Source of the DNA: Nothopassalora personata
Taxonomy: Eukaryota > Ascomycota > Dothideomycetes > Mycosphaerellales > Mycosphaerellaceae
DNA: 64,000 nt
Assembly (NCBI GenBank): GCA_033816765.1
Contig: CM066287.1
Location: 4,588,001 to 4,652,000 of the forward strand
Direction of reading: 5' to 3'
Positions 1-10,705 of the stretch are shown piece after piece. The notes beneath the pieces were generated by a model. It worked only from the letters and a program-made list of their open reading frames with translations, ran no database searches and was not told where the DNA came from. Position 1 is the first letter of the stretch, and every line of letters begins with the position of its first letter. Made by a program: the position numbers and the translations under genes.

Positions 1-1618
1 CATTCAAAGTCCTCTCGGGTGACGGACTAGGCATCGGAGTCGTACCGCCGACACGACGGTTTCCATCGATCCGATGCTGCGTGTCGGAGTCCTCTTCAAG
101 CTCATCAACATGGACTCCCGTCTCGACCACAGCGTGCTTTAGCGCGTTGACACTTCGTAGCCAGTGGACGTAATAATTCGAAGCCCAGACGAGGGCTTCA
201 AGAGTATCGGGCCTCTGCTTGGGGACTGTCGTTAGAAGTCGCTCGAGGAAGCAGCGGAGCTCTATCGAGTATTTTCCTGGGTATCGTCGGTTCAGATCAG
301 CTGCTGTCCAGCGCCACTTTTCGGCGTGGATCATTCTGCTGGTTTCTCTGAAGAGGGCTTCGTCGGAACAGGGTTCTTCTAATACGAATTTCTGCTCGTC
401 CCAGATTCGTACTTTTCTTTGCCGCGCTATGCCTCCTACGCCGCCCATCATTGCGACGGCGACGGCGGCGATGGACCAGAGGTCGCTTTTCGTGCCTTCG
501 GGGCCAAACTTGTACTTGAACGCTATCTCCGGTGCTTGGAAATTTGTTTGCAAGGCTTTCGGCAGGGGAGGAAAGTCGGTGTGGGTGGGCTGATAGTTGA
601 CTGATGGCAGGAGAGTCACACGGGAAAGATTGCCAAGCTTAACGTGTGGAAACCGGGGCGTCTCTGGAGGGTCTTCTTCGCTCAGGCTGTAGAAGGAGAT
701 GTTCCATGGATTGATACTGTTGTGTACGACGGGGGTCCAAAAAGGCGCAGGTTCTCCATCAGGTGGAAACTCCAGGGCCGATCCAGGATCAGTTGAGGGC
801 GAAAGGGGCTCACTTTCATGTTGCACGTCCGCGTCAAAGTCGAGGCCAGTGTGCAAGTATAAGGCGGTCTTCAATAACGAGAGCAGAACATGCCAGACAA
901 AGTTTTCCGGCAGTCCTTCCGCGTGTCGTTCTTGATCGAGGATGTTCTGCAGTGTTCCGAGGTCGGAAAAGTCCCATTCAGTTTCTCGTGGAATTCTCGC
1001 CGAACGAGCTTTGTTACTCTTGTCGACTCCAAACCCACGGTGAGCCAGTAATCGTACGAGCCCAGGATAACTCAAGAGCCTCTTGGTGGCGCGAATCTCG
1101 CTCTCAGATGACCTGTTCTCCTTTGGCACAGCTCTGACCAGAACCCATCTCCCTCGTTCGCTGCTCCAGACTCTCCTTTTGACACGATCGACTTGGTTTC
1201 TTCGTAGGGGGAATGGATCTGGTCTATTGTTCTTCCTTATTCCATTCTCGAACTGTGGTGAGAATAGAGGGGAGGACTGCGGCGATAATGATACGGACAC
1301 ATGATGACGTCCCTTGTTTGAAGGGTGTCTAGAGGGTGACGAGGCCGCTGATACAGCCGTATCTGCAAAAGGCGGAGCCTGGCTTGTGGAGGGCGATGAC
1401 TCTTTGCTGGGCACGCGAAAAGTCCCTAACATCGGATCTCTTGCGGCCGCCTCGTACTGGCCACTGCTAGACACTGACTTCTTCAGGATGCCCTTTCTTT
1501 TCTGAACGAATGTATTACTCTCATGTCGGGACGCAGGAAGACTGATCTTCGGAGGTACGTTCTGGACCTCTTCGCCTCCCGACGAAGAAGAAGCATCCGG
1601 CACGTCAAATCTAACCAT
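1..1618 (-). CDS. Protein kinase-like (probable pseudokinase), 3' end outside window
   Basis: The frame is open from an ATG at 1618 to the window edge (at least 539 residues), so the C-terminus is missing here. The first ~150 residues are Ser/Pro-rich and look disordered. A kinase-like fold follows: a VAIK-like strand reads LVRAVP (no Lys), then an alpha-C-like SEIRATKRL, a hinge WDFSDLGTL, and a catalytic-loop position reading VVHNSINPWNISF where HRDxKxxN is expected. The DFG position is KLGNLS. The APE motif (QAPEIAFK) and the helix-F region KSDLWSIAAVAVAMM are well kept. The catalytic Asp, the DFG Asp and the VAIK Lys all appear to be replaced, so phosphotransfer is unlikely. Substrate and pathway are unknown. 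I see no introns in the visible part. Confidence 0.7.
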   Translation of the reverse strand, partial: MVRFDVPDASSSSGGEEVQNVPPKISLPASRHESNTFVQKRKGILKKSVSSSGQYEAAARDPMLGTFRVPSKESSPSTSQAPPFADTAVSAASSPSRHPSNKGRHHVSVSLSPQSSPLFSPQFENGIRKNNRPDPFPLRRNQVDRVKRRVWSSERGRWVLVRAVPKENRSSESEIRATKRLLSYPGLVRLLAHRGFGVDKSNKARSARIPRETEWDFSDLGTLQNILDQERHAEGLPENFVWHVLLSLLKTALYLHTGLDFDADVQHESEPLSPSTDPGSALEFPPDGEPAPFWTPVVHNSINPWNISFYSLSEEDPPETPRFPHVKLGNLSRVTLLPSVNYQPTHTDFPPLPKALQTNFQAPEIAFKYKFGPEGTKSDLWSIAAVAVAMMGGVGGIARQRKVRIWDEQKFVLEEPCSDEALFRETSRMIHAEKWRWTAADLNRRYPGKYSIELRCFLERLLTTVPKQRPDTLEALVWASNYYVHWLRSVNALKHAVVETGVHVDELEEDSDTQHRIDGNRRVGGTTPMPSPSPERTLN

Positions 1619-2349
1619 TTCGTCCTAAGTAGCTGCTGCAGCAGAGCGAGTGTCGAGGAAGTGCAATCATAATTGAGCTCTGCTATACAAAAGGGACATC
1701 ACAACGTTTACCCACCGGATGCGGCGCTGATGAAATCCGCGACAAAGGTGAACAGCCTTTATGGTCTTTGTTGTCAGGATGCACGCGTCTAGCTATATTC
1801 TGTTTCATCATGTTTGAAGGGTCATATCAGGAAGTCCTCCAGGCAGGATGTTGCCACTCTCGGCGTCATTGTACAATCGGTATACTCTCTGGACCAGATG
1901 TCAACGCGCACGTGTTTGGTGTCTTCAAGCGTGCGGTGGCTACGAGGATCATGCGATATTTTCAGAGCATATAGTAGTCACGGCTGAGAATCAAATCTTC
2001 GTGTCGCATGACATGCGACTCGAGCTTCGTGGAGTGACTGTGGTGGGCTGCATGTTTCCGAGAAGCGGAAGTGTCTCTCTCGCTCGTGACCACCACTTGT
2101 CTCTGTCTCGTGCTCCTTTCTCTCGTCCTGCACTGACTTTCTGACCCTGTCGCACGACCGCCCACCGCATCGCATCAACGACGACCAGCTTGTTCCATGC
2201 ACCTCTCCATCATCTTGAATTTCCTCTGCAGATAACAACCCAACGCTGCGTCATCCCGCATCGGCTCAGGACGACTCGAAACAGTCCCGCGCAGCGGTGA
2301 CCTGGCGCTCTCCAAACTCAACTGAAAGTCACCGCATATAATAAGCACC
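1619..2349. other. Intergenic, divergent promoter region
   Basis: This is the 731-bp gap between the divergent pseudokinase-like gene and the Arg/Asp-rich gene. The proximal 2050-2340 part is pyrimidine-rich on the + strand, as in many fungal 5' UTRs. No convincing ORF or RNA gene is visible. Confidence 0.5.
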
Positions 2350-3375
2350 ATGAGCTATGTCGACGACGCTCGTCCACGTCCTCGACCTCACCGGCGCGAC
2401 CGCGAGCGAGACAGAGACCGACTGCCATATCCTATGGACAACGACTACGCACACGATGCACGCGTACGGCACCCTTCGGCTGGCGATCCCAACCTGCCCC
2501 CACCACCAATAGGGAACGATCTGAAACCCGCTATGAGGCGAGAAGGCAGCCGCAGCAGACTTTCGCCAGACACACGCCCTCAGTTCCCAGACGAAGCATC
2601 ATTCCTTGGCGGTCGCGCTCCTGACCTCGAGTCAAGGAACAGACCGCGCGACAAGAAGTTCAGGGATCTGCGCGACGGCTACGAAAGTGACGAAGGCGAG
2701 ACACACCGCAAGATGCTCGGAGGTGACGACAGACGACCTCGCAGGGGTGGAGGACGGATGGGCGGAGGGGGTAGTGACACAGGACGATCACGGCGTGGAG
2801 ACAGAGACCGCGATCGAGACGCATACCCACCTCCGGACTTCGACGAGCCTCCGAGACGCAGGAGGCGCGATCCATACGACGACCGCGGCACAGATCTCGA
2901 CTACCCTCCACCGCGACGAGGAGCGGGGCGCCCGCCACCACCAGGCGTTGAGTATGGCAACGAGCCAATCCTGGCACGTCGAAGAAGCGAGCGACGTCCT
3001 GACAGGCGCAGAGGGTACGATGATTATGACGACGAAGACGACTATAGGCCAAGGCGCCGGCGTAGCATGGAAGACTATCGCAGACCACCGCCTCGCCGTG
3101 ATGAAGACTATTACTCCGAAGACTATCTGCCACGCAGACGGAGAGACAGGAGTCGCCGGCGGTACGAGGATGACTATGAGGACGACTACGACAGGCCACG
3201 ACGCGACAGAGATCGACGCGGAGGGCCTCCACGGGAAATGAAGATTGGTAAGTACGACGTCGGACCTATGATCGACAAGGGTCAGAAGCACTGGAGTACA
3301 GTTGCACCCATCGTGACCCCTATCGTGATCCAGATGGCACGAAAGTACCTTGGGGGTGGTGGAGGCAAGCGCTGA
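2350..3375 (+). CDS. Arg/Asp-rich low-complexity protein
   Basis: A single-exon ORF of 341 residues starting at CACCATGAGC. It is dominated by alternating Arg and Asp/Glu (RDRERDRDR-type runs), Pro-rich patches and several Tyr-Asp-Asp clusters, with no globular domain until the last ~45 residues. That tail (EMKIGKYDVGPMIDKGQKHW, then a hydrophobic PIVTPIVIQMARKYLGGGG segment) is the only ordered-looking part and could be a short amphipathic or membrane-associated helix. The composition resembles RD/RS-type nuclear proteins, but there is no RRM or zinc finger, so I do not assign a function. The long ORFs in other frames (2606-3241 +, 2660-3232 -, 2788-3399 -) are compositional shadows. Confidence 0.7.
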   Translation: MSYVDDARPRPRPHRRDRERDRDRLPYPMDNDYAHDARVRHPSAGDPNLPPPPIGNDLKPAMRREGSRSRLSPDTRPQFPDEASFLGGRAPDLESRNRPRDKKFRDLRDGYESDEGETHRKMLGGDDRRPRRGGGRMGGGGSDTGRSRRGDRDRDRDAYPPPDFDEPPRRRRRDPYDDRGTDLDYPPPRRGAGRPPPPGVEYGNEPILARRRSERRPDRRRGYDDYDDEDDYRPRRRRSMEDYRRPPPRRDEDYYSEDYLPRRRRDRSRRRYEDDYEDDYDRPRRDRDRRGGPPREMKIGKYDVGPMIDKGQKHWSTVAPIVTPIVIQMARKYLGGGGGKR

Positions 3376-3886
3376 GGTTTCAGCGATGAAGCGGGTCACT
3401 CTTTGTGCACGTGCCGGGGACGAAGCCGGAGGAAAGGAGTACTCTCGTAAAGTAGAGCTGCCGAGAAGGGAACATGACTGAGATGAAGTGATACCTAAGG
3501 TGCATTCTGGCGTTTGGTGGCATTCGACAAGTTAGCAAGGAGGTGTGGAGGGTGGAAACTGACTATCAGCTCATCCTAATGAAATTTTTCGTCCCAAGAA
3601 CGTAGCATTCGGTGCGCCCAAACATGCTACTTCAGACTGACGCGAACACTTGAGTAGGCAGACCGACTCGTCCTTGTCGTCCAAACCCACCGCGAGCGCC
3701 GTTCATGGCGTCTTGATGGGAATGGACATGCGACACGTCTGCAACTGCACCTGCCCTGGCCCGCGCGTGTCAAAGCGTTTTTCGACTTCACCCAAACCGC
3801 TGACTTGGCAACAGCGCCGACAACCACGACAACTTGCCTTCACCTTTCACGGCCGCCCTCCAGCAGCAGTAAGACGAACACCCAAC
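3376..3886. other. Intergenic / 5' leader
   Basis: This is a 510-bp gap. From 3650 an in-frame ATG could extend the next gene by 79 residues, but that stretch is Ser/Arg-rich and unconserved-looking. No other feature is seen. Confidence 0.4.
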
Positions 3887-5661
3887 ATGCGCGAGTTCAA
3901 GAGCATCACCTACGAGCTGCTCGAGGAGCTGGGCGAAGAGCACAGACTTGGCTGCAAATGCTGCAGATTCAACCAAGGTGTAGACCTCCCGATCCCACGA
4001 AAGCTGACTCCAGACGAGACACAACGCGCCGCCAGAGGCTTCTCCGCATCGATCTTCAAGGACTGGACCTCTCTCAACGCACTTCTCAAGCGCTTCGAAC
4101 TGGTTGTCCAGCGTCGATGGATGTGAGTGCGCAACCGGCACGTTGTCACCTCATGAGCTGATCACATGTCCAGGAAGAAGAACGTTAAACAGCGGCGGGA
4201 GGTGCTGCTCAAAGCCTGGCCTGGCATGTCGTCAACGCATCGGCCAGACTTCTCGAACTTCCGCGAGCTCGACAAGCAGGCAGCCCGCGAGAAGACTTGC
4301 CGGTTTGGAGCTTTCCTGTGGCCATACATCAATCTCGAAGATCTCCAGCAGCGCCATTTCCTTCTCCTGTTTCTCAATTCACGCCGGCGTCACCTCCCGG
4401 AGACGTTTCGACATGCCGATGTGAAGGCAGCACACTTGGGCGACTCTTGGCTCCCCGACCTCGACTTGCAAACTGAAGCATGTCTCGAGGGCTACTGCTG
4501 TGGAGATCACTACCTCAAGGACCACACTGACAACGAGCCGCATCGTATGCTGTTCGACAAGAAACACTCTCCAAATGGCCACGGAGTCGTCCTGGACTGC
4601 CTTTCTGTTCGACTCTCACCCGATCAGCACAAGTATCTGAGTCGCTGCCAAGAAGGCCTCCTAGGTTTGGAGATTCAACAGAGCATATACAGCTTCCTCC
4701 TTAGGTGTGCGAAGCTGATACTGCACGATATCGAGCCAAGCATGTATTTCCTTGCGCCTCACCAGCCTGAACCCTCTCTTCTCCAGCTCGCAAAGTCCAA
4801 TGAATGGGCATCCGTGGCGGGCCATACCCTCCAGGCACCGTATTGCGTTCCCCAGCGGCTTGATCTGAAACGTCTCAGAGTGCTAGCCAGTGTCCGTCGC
4901 TCTGCAGCGGAAGACCATGTCTGGTAAGCACGGTGTATGATGGAGCGATATGCATACATAATTGACGCGCACACAGCATGCTACGCGAGGATCCTGGTTT
5001 CTTTATGAGTACGCTTCGCGAGTGGCTCGAGCACAACGGATCTTGTGGCTGTTCTACATCATGCGCTAGCTCCGCCTGTTGGAATCGCGAAGCTGGTAAC
5101 ATGGCTACAAACGCGTTCGTGTCTTTCGTGCTGTGGGACGACATTTACCGGAAGCTCAAGGCAATGCCCGACATCGAGATCCAGATGCAGCGTGCGAACC
5201 AGAACCACGTTCGACTGGCGAACTTTGACGAGGATATGTGGTATGTTCTAAAGAATACCGACATCAAATCTTGGCCCAGATATTGGTCCTCGCTTCAAGA
5301 CATGTAGAGCCTTGCCGCAGACATTACCGTGCGGCTTTCGAGTATAGCTAACACCCTTTTGATTGGCAGGATAGCGCTCATGGACATCTTCTCCAATGCA
5401 ATCATGTTCTCAATTGACGTACTGCGCAACGGTGTACCGTCGAGTCCTCGCCTGCGCGGTCGATACTGTTGGCGCACGGTCAAGGAAGGCCAAGGCCGAT
5501 GGGAACTGAAGAAAGGTGCTCCTCCGCCAGTGCGTCGCGTGGATCAGCTCTTTGATGGAGTCAGCCTGGTGGTGGCTCCCGACACACAGGACTATGTAAC
5601 GGGGCTGTGCAAAGCGGAGGCATGCGAAGTCAATTGCTCGGAGGAAATGCTCGCCACATGA
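3887..5661 (+). CDS. Conserved fungal protein, four exons, Cys-containing
   Basis: Exons 3887-4122, 4174-4923, 4977-5303 and 5370-5661 give 534 residues. Introns of 51, 53 and 66 nt keep the frame: GTGAGT..CAG, GTAAGC..CAG, and GTAGAG..CAG with a GCTAAC branch site. The product starts MREFKSITYELLEELG, then has a short cysteine cluster (GCKCCRF), a basic KKNVKQRREVLLKAWPGM segment and a HRPDF motif. This is a layout I associate with uncharacterised Pezizomycotina proteins. A second Cys-rich stretch (CGCSTSCASSACW) follows around exon 3. No catalytic motif is recognised. An upstream in-frame ATG at 3650 would add 79 residues; I prefer 3887 because the extension looks like leader sequence. Function unknown. 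Confidence 0.7.
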
Positions 5662-6098
5662 GCGACAAGCCTGTTAGCTTCAACCGTATCAGCGTGTATA
5701 TGAGCATTGCTTGAACTCAATGGAAACATGGAAGGTTGTCACTATAGCGTGTGTCCAAGCATCAACATCATATGTTCGCATTCACGCGGGATTGAGGCCA
5801 AGCTTCTCGGGTGGTGCCTGCCGATCTTGTGATCTAAGCTTAGGAGCATACGCGTCACGAGCTCGACCACCATCATCACCTGCTGGAGTGATTCGCAACA
5901 GCTAAGCCTTGCGCAGGTGCGACTCGGCGGCCTCCCGACCATTTCATTGCTCTCTGTCACGCGATGCGGTCCAAACATCCACTCGTTCTCCTTCTTTCAT
6001 TCACTCTAAGGCGCCAGAGTTTATGGTGCGAAGTGACCTAAGCCCGCCAGACGACCGTACGAACCGATCACCTCGACCAGCGCACTTCGACGTCAGAT
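5662..6098. other. Intergenic
   Basis: A 437-bp gap between two co-directional genes. I see no ORF, tRNA or repeat that I can support. Confidence 0.4.
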
Positions 6099-7658
6099 AT
6101 GCTGGACGAGAACCTGCCCGCCTTCTTCCTCAAGCCGTCGAGCACCGGGATCAAGCATCATTGCGACATTCTGCTGTCGCACCACGGCAGCGACCCAGCC
6201 CCAAGTTATGCTCTTCAAAGCATCGATCCTGCATCGTCCTTACCAGCGCATAAGAATTGTTATGCTGTAGCCCTATTCGATGCCTACAACCCGGACATCT
6301 TGTTCGGCGAAGTCCTCGCGCGGCCGGCATGGACGCAACCTACATTATCGGCCGAAGAGCTACGAAGGAATGGTGGTGTTCCGCCGCCACCACAGCCCAT
6401 TCTTCCTAACGAATTCGTGATCCAACTGTACAACCCCGATCAGCAGATTCGTGTTGAAATAAGAGAAGGGAAATGGGGGGCATCGGACACCTACGAGTTC
6501 TCTATGCCGCAGAGCACGTTTCGAACACCCTCAGCAAGCAACCTTGACCGTGGCCAGTCCGACCCTGCGAGTTTGGCAATCACGCCGAAGCTCTTCTTCT
6601 CCTGGCGTAGAGAGAGTAAGTTGAGTAAGGATTTGACGTGCTATATGACCGGGTCCAGTACAGACAGGCAGACCAAAAAGAAGTCGAAGAGAGACCCGGA
6701 TATAGCCGTGGCATTGTGGAGGCAGATGCGCGAGCTCACTGTCTATGAACCGAACGTGCAGAGGCTGGATCTGGAAGATCCGAAAGGATTGGAAGTGGTG
6801 ATGCTCTTGAGCGCAATCGTCATTAAAGATTTGTACTTTGCAAGTCGGGACAGTCTTCGAGAAGTGTTCAACATAAGCGACACACCCAACAAACGAAAGC
6901 TTTCGGGAGGTGGCAGGAAGCTGTCGAATGCCCAGCATACTATCAGCACAGTGGGGTCTCACAATCCTCTCGGGCATCACCCGCCTCCTCAGCAGCAGCG
7001 ACTACCAGGAAGCAGGAATGATGCTAGAAGAAACTCGCTCCCAAAATTGCAAACGACACCAGCGCATCCGCTCACCGCTCCGAATTTCCCGGCTGCTGAT
7101 GCTCGCACACAATGGGAAATCGATGCAGAAACGGCTCGGCTTCGTGCGGTTGCTGAGGCAGAAGCCAAAGAAGAGCGGCGTAGGCGACGCGATCGTGAAA
7201 AGGCCGAAGAAGCAGAGCGGAAGCGGCTCCAGCGGATGGTTGAGGAAGAAGAGAAGGCTGCGCGGCGGAAGCAGGCGGAAATCGAAAAAGAGACTGAACG
7301 GCTGCGCAAACAATACGGCGTGCAGTCTCTGCCTTCCCAAGCGCAGCCGGTCCGCCCGAACACTGGCAATGCTAGACAGCGACCTACCCGACCATTGCCG
7401 CAGAGGCCGCAAGTCAACTTCGCATCTCCAGCACAGCCACCGAGACCAGTGCGAGGAAGCAACGGGCTCTATGTACATAACAGCGCCAGCAGCAGCGCAG
7501 TGATGATGAGCGGAGCCAATGGAGCCGCCAGTAGCAGCACTTTGAACGTGCCAGGCACGAAGCCGAAGCCCAAGAAGAGCTTCTTCGGACTGAGAAGTCT
7601 CAGTGACGATGCGGAGGAGATGAAGAAACTGAACAAGAAAGGCAGCGCAATGTGGTAG
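6099..7658 (+). CDS. Conserved hypothetical protein with coiled coil
   Basis: A single exon encoding 519 residues from ATG 6099. Residues ~1-260 look globular and mixed alpha/beta, with motifs such as LPNEFVIQLYNPDQQIRVEI, ITPKLFFSWRRESKLSKDLTC and a DPDIAVALWRQMRELTVYEP helix. Residues ~330-410 are a long charged coiled coil (EEERRRRRDREKAEEAERKR-like), followed by a Pro/Ser/Asn-rich tail that ends in a basic KPKPKKSFFGLRSL patch. The N-terminal half resembles fungal proteins of unknown function. I see no enzyme signature and no membrane segment. The frames opposite the coiled coil are shadows. Confidence 0.75.
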   Translation: MLDENLPAFFLKPSSTGIKHHCDILLSHHGSDPAPSYALQSIDPASSLPAHKNCYAVALFDAYNPDILFGEVLARPAWTQPTLSAEELRRNGGVPPPPQPILPNEFVIQLYNPDQQIRVEIREGKWGASDTYEFSMPQSTFRTPSASNLDRGQSDPASLAITPKLFFSWRRESKLSKDLTCYMTGSSTDRQTKKKSKRDPDIAVALWRQMRELTVYEPNVQRLDLEDPKGLEVVMLLSAIVIKDLYFASRDSLREVFNISDTPNKRKLSGGGRKLSNAQHTISTVGSHNPLGHHPPPQQQRLPGSRNDARRNSLPKLQTTPAHPLTAPNFPAADARTQWEIDAETARLRAVAEAEAKEERRRRRDREKAEEAERKRLQRMVEEEEKAARRKQAEIEKETERLRKQYGVQSLPSQAQPVRPNTGNARQRPTRPLPQRPQVNFASPAQPPRPVRGSNGLYVHNSASSSAVMMSGANGAASSSTLNVPGTKPKPKKSFFGLRSLSDDAEEMKKLNKKGSAMW

Positions 7659-8248
7659 AGGCGAAGCATGATTAATGCTTCTGACACGCGATTAGTGAGG
7701 TGTGAGGGGCATTATGATCTACGAATACAATTTTCCGCGGAAGGAAAGGACTATGAGTGTCCACCCAATGCTTCGTTCACTGTCTCCGTGATAGGGTGCA
7801 AAAACATCTGCAGCCCAGATCGACAAGGCCATGCTGTCGACGCAATAAGCACTATCTTTCATTCTTGTGGACATGAGGGTCCCGGCTCTTGTTCCGAACT
7901 CTATGGCTTCAGCTGTTCAGCTCCGGAACGTCGCCATCGCGCGACCACGGGCGCATCTGGATCGTGATCCTTCGAATATTCTCCTGTACCGTCTCGGACG
8001 CCCTCTGTGCTCTATGGTACTTCATAACGACAACGACTGATCGTTCACGGTACTACCTTGCATCTCATTACCCCGCCATCGAATGTTTCATACCGCCAGC
8101 CTTACCGTTGAAAGACATCGATCACCACCAGCCTTCCGAGCGTTGCGATACTTAAGACGTGTCGCTGCAGAAGACAGACCTCTCACCAGCACTCTACAGC
8201 CTCGTCCACCACATTTACTTCAGTCGCTCGCTCAGCCACTCCACTGCC
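7659..8248. other. Intergenic / 5' leader of the membrane-protein gene
   Basis: A 590-bp gap. The last ~100 bp before 8249 are pyrimidine-rich (CCACC.., CTCGCTCAGCC), typical of a fungal leader. Nothing else is supported. Confidence 0.4.
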
Positions 8249-9131
8249 ATGTTCAACCCATTCGATCGACGCGCGAAGACCGCGCCTTCGCACTACCCTC
8301 GAGTGCCATTCCACTCCATTCGTTTCTTCCAGCTGATCAGCAGTGTCGTAGTCGGAGGCATTATGAGCTATTTCATCTGGCACTTGACACACGATCATTG
8401 GCAGACGCCTTGGACTTTCATCTTCGTAGGTTCATGCCATAGCACTGTTGGGAGAAGTATGGTACTGACCGTTGTGGAAACAGTTGAGCAGCGCCAGCCT
8501 TTTTTCGATCGCAGCACTGAGCGTCACCATTCTACTGCACTGTTGCGTCGGCCTTAACCCGAGACTCAACCTGGCCGTCAATGGCTTCTTGTTCGTGCTA
8601 TGGGGACTCGGCTGGTGCCTCTTGACATGGTACATGTCTGGCACGCTGGCCAACATGTGCGATATCGAACATTGGAATGAAGAGGTGGGAATCATGGTGT
8701 GCAGGATATACAAGGCGTTGTTCACTTTCACGCTGCTTGGATTGTGAGTTTTTTCCTCTGTGGGCGCATCCTTTGCGCTTGAAGATATTGTCCGACTGAC
8801 TCGTGATAGTGCATCCACAATTGCAGCATTCGTCTTGGACATCTACGTCTTCCGCCACCAGACCCGACGCGGCGTATACCGACTGCACGACCTAGACAGC
8901 AAGCAGAGGCCTCAGGCCACAAGAGGTCCCTTCACCGACGACGTCAACTATGGAGCAAGTGGTGTTAACGAACCAAGGGAGAGCGAAGCGTGGGAGGCAC
9001 CGAGAGTATCAATGGGTCCCTACACTGAGGATGCAAGGAGGCAGCAACAAGGTTACGCGGTGCCGGACAACCAGTTCGAGTACGATACGGGCTACCTTGC
9101 GCATGGCGCCCGACGGGCGTATGGGGTATGA
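8249..9131 (+). CDS. MARVEL-like four-helix membrane protein
   Basis: Exons 8249-8425, 8484-8743 and 8810-9131 give 252 residues; introns of 58 and 66 nt (GTAGGT..CAG, GTGAGT..TAG). Four hydrophobic segments are visible: FFQLISSVVVGGIMSYFIW, SLFSIAALSVTILLHCCVG, LAVNGFLFVLWGLGWCLLTW, and a last one spanning the exon 2/3 junction (TLLGLF-ASTIAAFVLDIYV). The invariant-looking C in ANMCDIEHW sits between TM3 and TM4. The C-terminal ~95 residues are polar and disordered. This four-TM layout with a cytosolic tail matches fungal MARVEL-domain proteins of the plasma membrane. Family knowledge supports a membrane-apposition role, but a specific function cannot be read from sequence. Confidence 0.8.
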
Positions 9132-10705
9132 GTGGACGATTTCCAGTCAAGTTCTTGGCACTTCAGCGCTGGGCGTTTGACGTACAGCTTGCGACAGAGA
9201 GGATGACGGTAGCACTGAACGGCCGCTTTGATAGCGTTGAGCGTATGTCGCATCTCACGAAGTATCAGGTGAAAACATTGCAACCAGGTGGCGTCCCTTG
9301 TGTGGTAGGAGCGACTAATAAGCGACGATGTCCTGCTCGTAAGGCGCATCCACGGAAGCAGTACCATGGCTTGCAGTCTCTGTCTTGTTTACGACTGCCA
9401 ATAGTACGCTGTGGGTCGAAGGAATACGAGAGCAAGGTGCACTTGACGAAGGGAGGCGTTCTTGGGCCCTTGCGTAGCACGCTGGTCACGTGGCGTTGTC
9501 GCTTCATGTTGCTATACCGCCGACCCACGTCTGTCCTGAGGATATTTGTTCTGAACTGGAAGCGCTGATGACATTTCCAAACGATTTATTAACTGTAGAC
9601 GATCTGCTTCAGGGTTTAGGATCGTGCGGCTGGGGACAAGGGGCTGGTATGTACAGTATGCAGTCGACTCCACATGGCTTGCTTGGGTCTTCTCCAATCT
9701 CCTTCAATCTATCTCTGATGCAGCCTACTACTAATAATAATAATCTGACCTATCGCGTACACTGCCACTGCCACTGGGAACCGAAGCGGCCCATGGGCCC
9801 GCTGTAGTCGCGCGCGCCTTGCTGCAGCAGAGCGCTCGACGGAAAAAATAAAGATGCCGTGGATGCCCGTCCGTCCCGATGACACCGAGCATCATGCCGA
9901 CTTGTTGGTCCTCAGGAAGACGAAGATGGCGACCATAACCGGCCCCAGTCGCGGTGTACATGTATGCTGCTGCCAGATCTGAGACGCCAGGCGGGCATCC
10001 ATCAGAGTCGTGCACGCATGTTCGTGCCACCGAACGCGGCCGTGGATCAGGAAGATGGCCGGGATAAAGTGGGACCGACGGCCGCAATCCTGGTCGCCGT
10101 TTGGCTTGATGTGGGCATGTCTGCAGGAACCCGCGCTATGCGATTCCTTATACGGACGCTCGCATGCACCAACGACGAGCATCCCACCTGTTAGTCTGTT
10201 ACTGCACGCGGCTGCAGTTCGGTCAAGCCTGATGTCTTGCCCTTCCGTCCCGCGCAATCGTTTGCTTGACGGTCTGTCTGCACACCGTTCCCTTCCGTTC
10301 GTTTGCACTTGTTGTTCATTGGTCCTTGGGTCGATATGCCCGTTCGACGTTCCACTAGGGATCCCTCGCAACGACCAGCCTGCTACCAGAGAGCGGATAT
10401 CGAAGAGGCTCTGCGTCAGGCCCATCTATAACGCACAGCACAGCGCCCGGCTACCCAATCTACTTCACCACGCGCTCCAACTTTAACTTCTAGTCCTACT
10501 CTTAATACACAGACCGCTGCTGCGATCAAGGTCTCCTCTTCGATCGACATATTCCTTTCAAGCCTAGACGCCGCTACATCTAGCCTTGCTTTAGCAACTT
10601 CTTCCCAGCTTCCGTCAGTTGTAGCTACCCCAACAGCATCCACGACAGACCCCGTTGAGGCAGCATCTACCTCCAGAAGCTCGGCAACGAGCACTGGGTC
10701 AATCA
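9132..10705. other. Long intergenic region upstream of the esterase
   Basis: 1.57 kb without a supported gene. It has a short (TAA)n microsatellite near 9727-9744. From about 10432 to 10857 one + frame is open and Ser/Thr/Ala-rich (TATA..SSLALATSSQLPSVV-like) but has no ATG; it overlaps the esterase start in another frame. It may hold an unrecognised 5' exon of the esterase gene. Confidence 0.4.

Noticed and set aside
2606..3399. Long ORFs in three other frames over the Arg/Asp-rich gene
   Set aside because: Repetitive GAC/CGC-type codons keep all frames open; their products are compositional shadows without domains.
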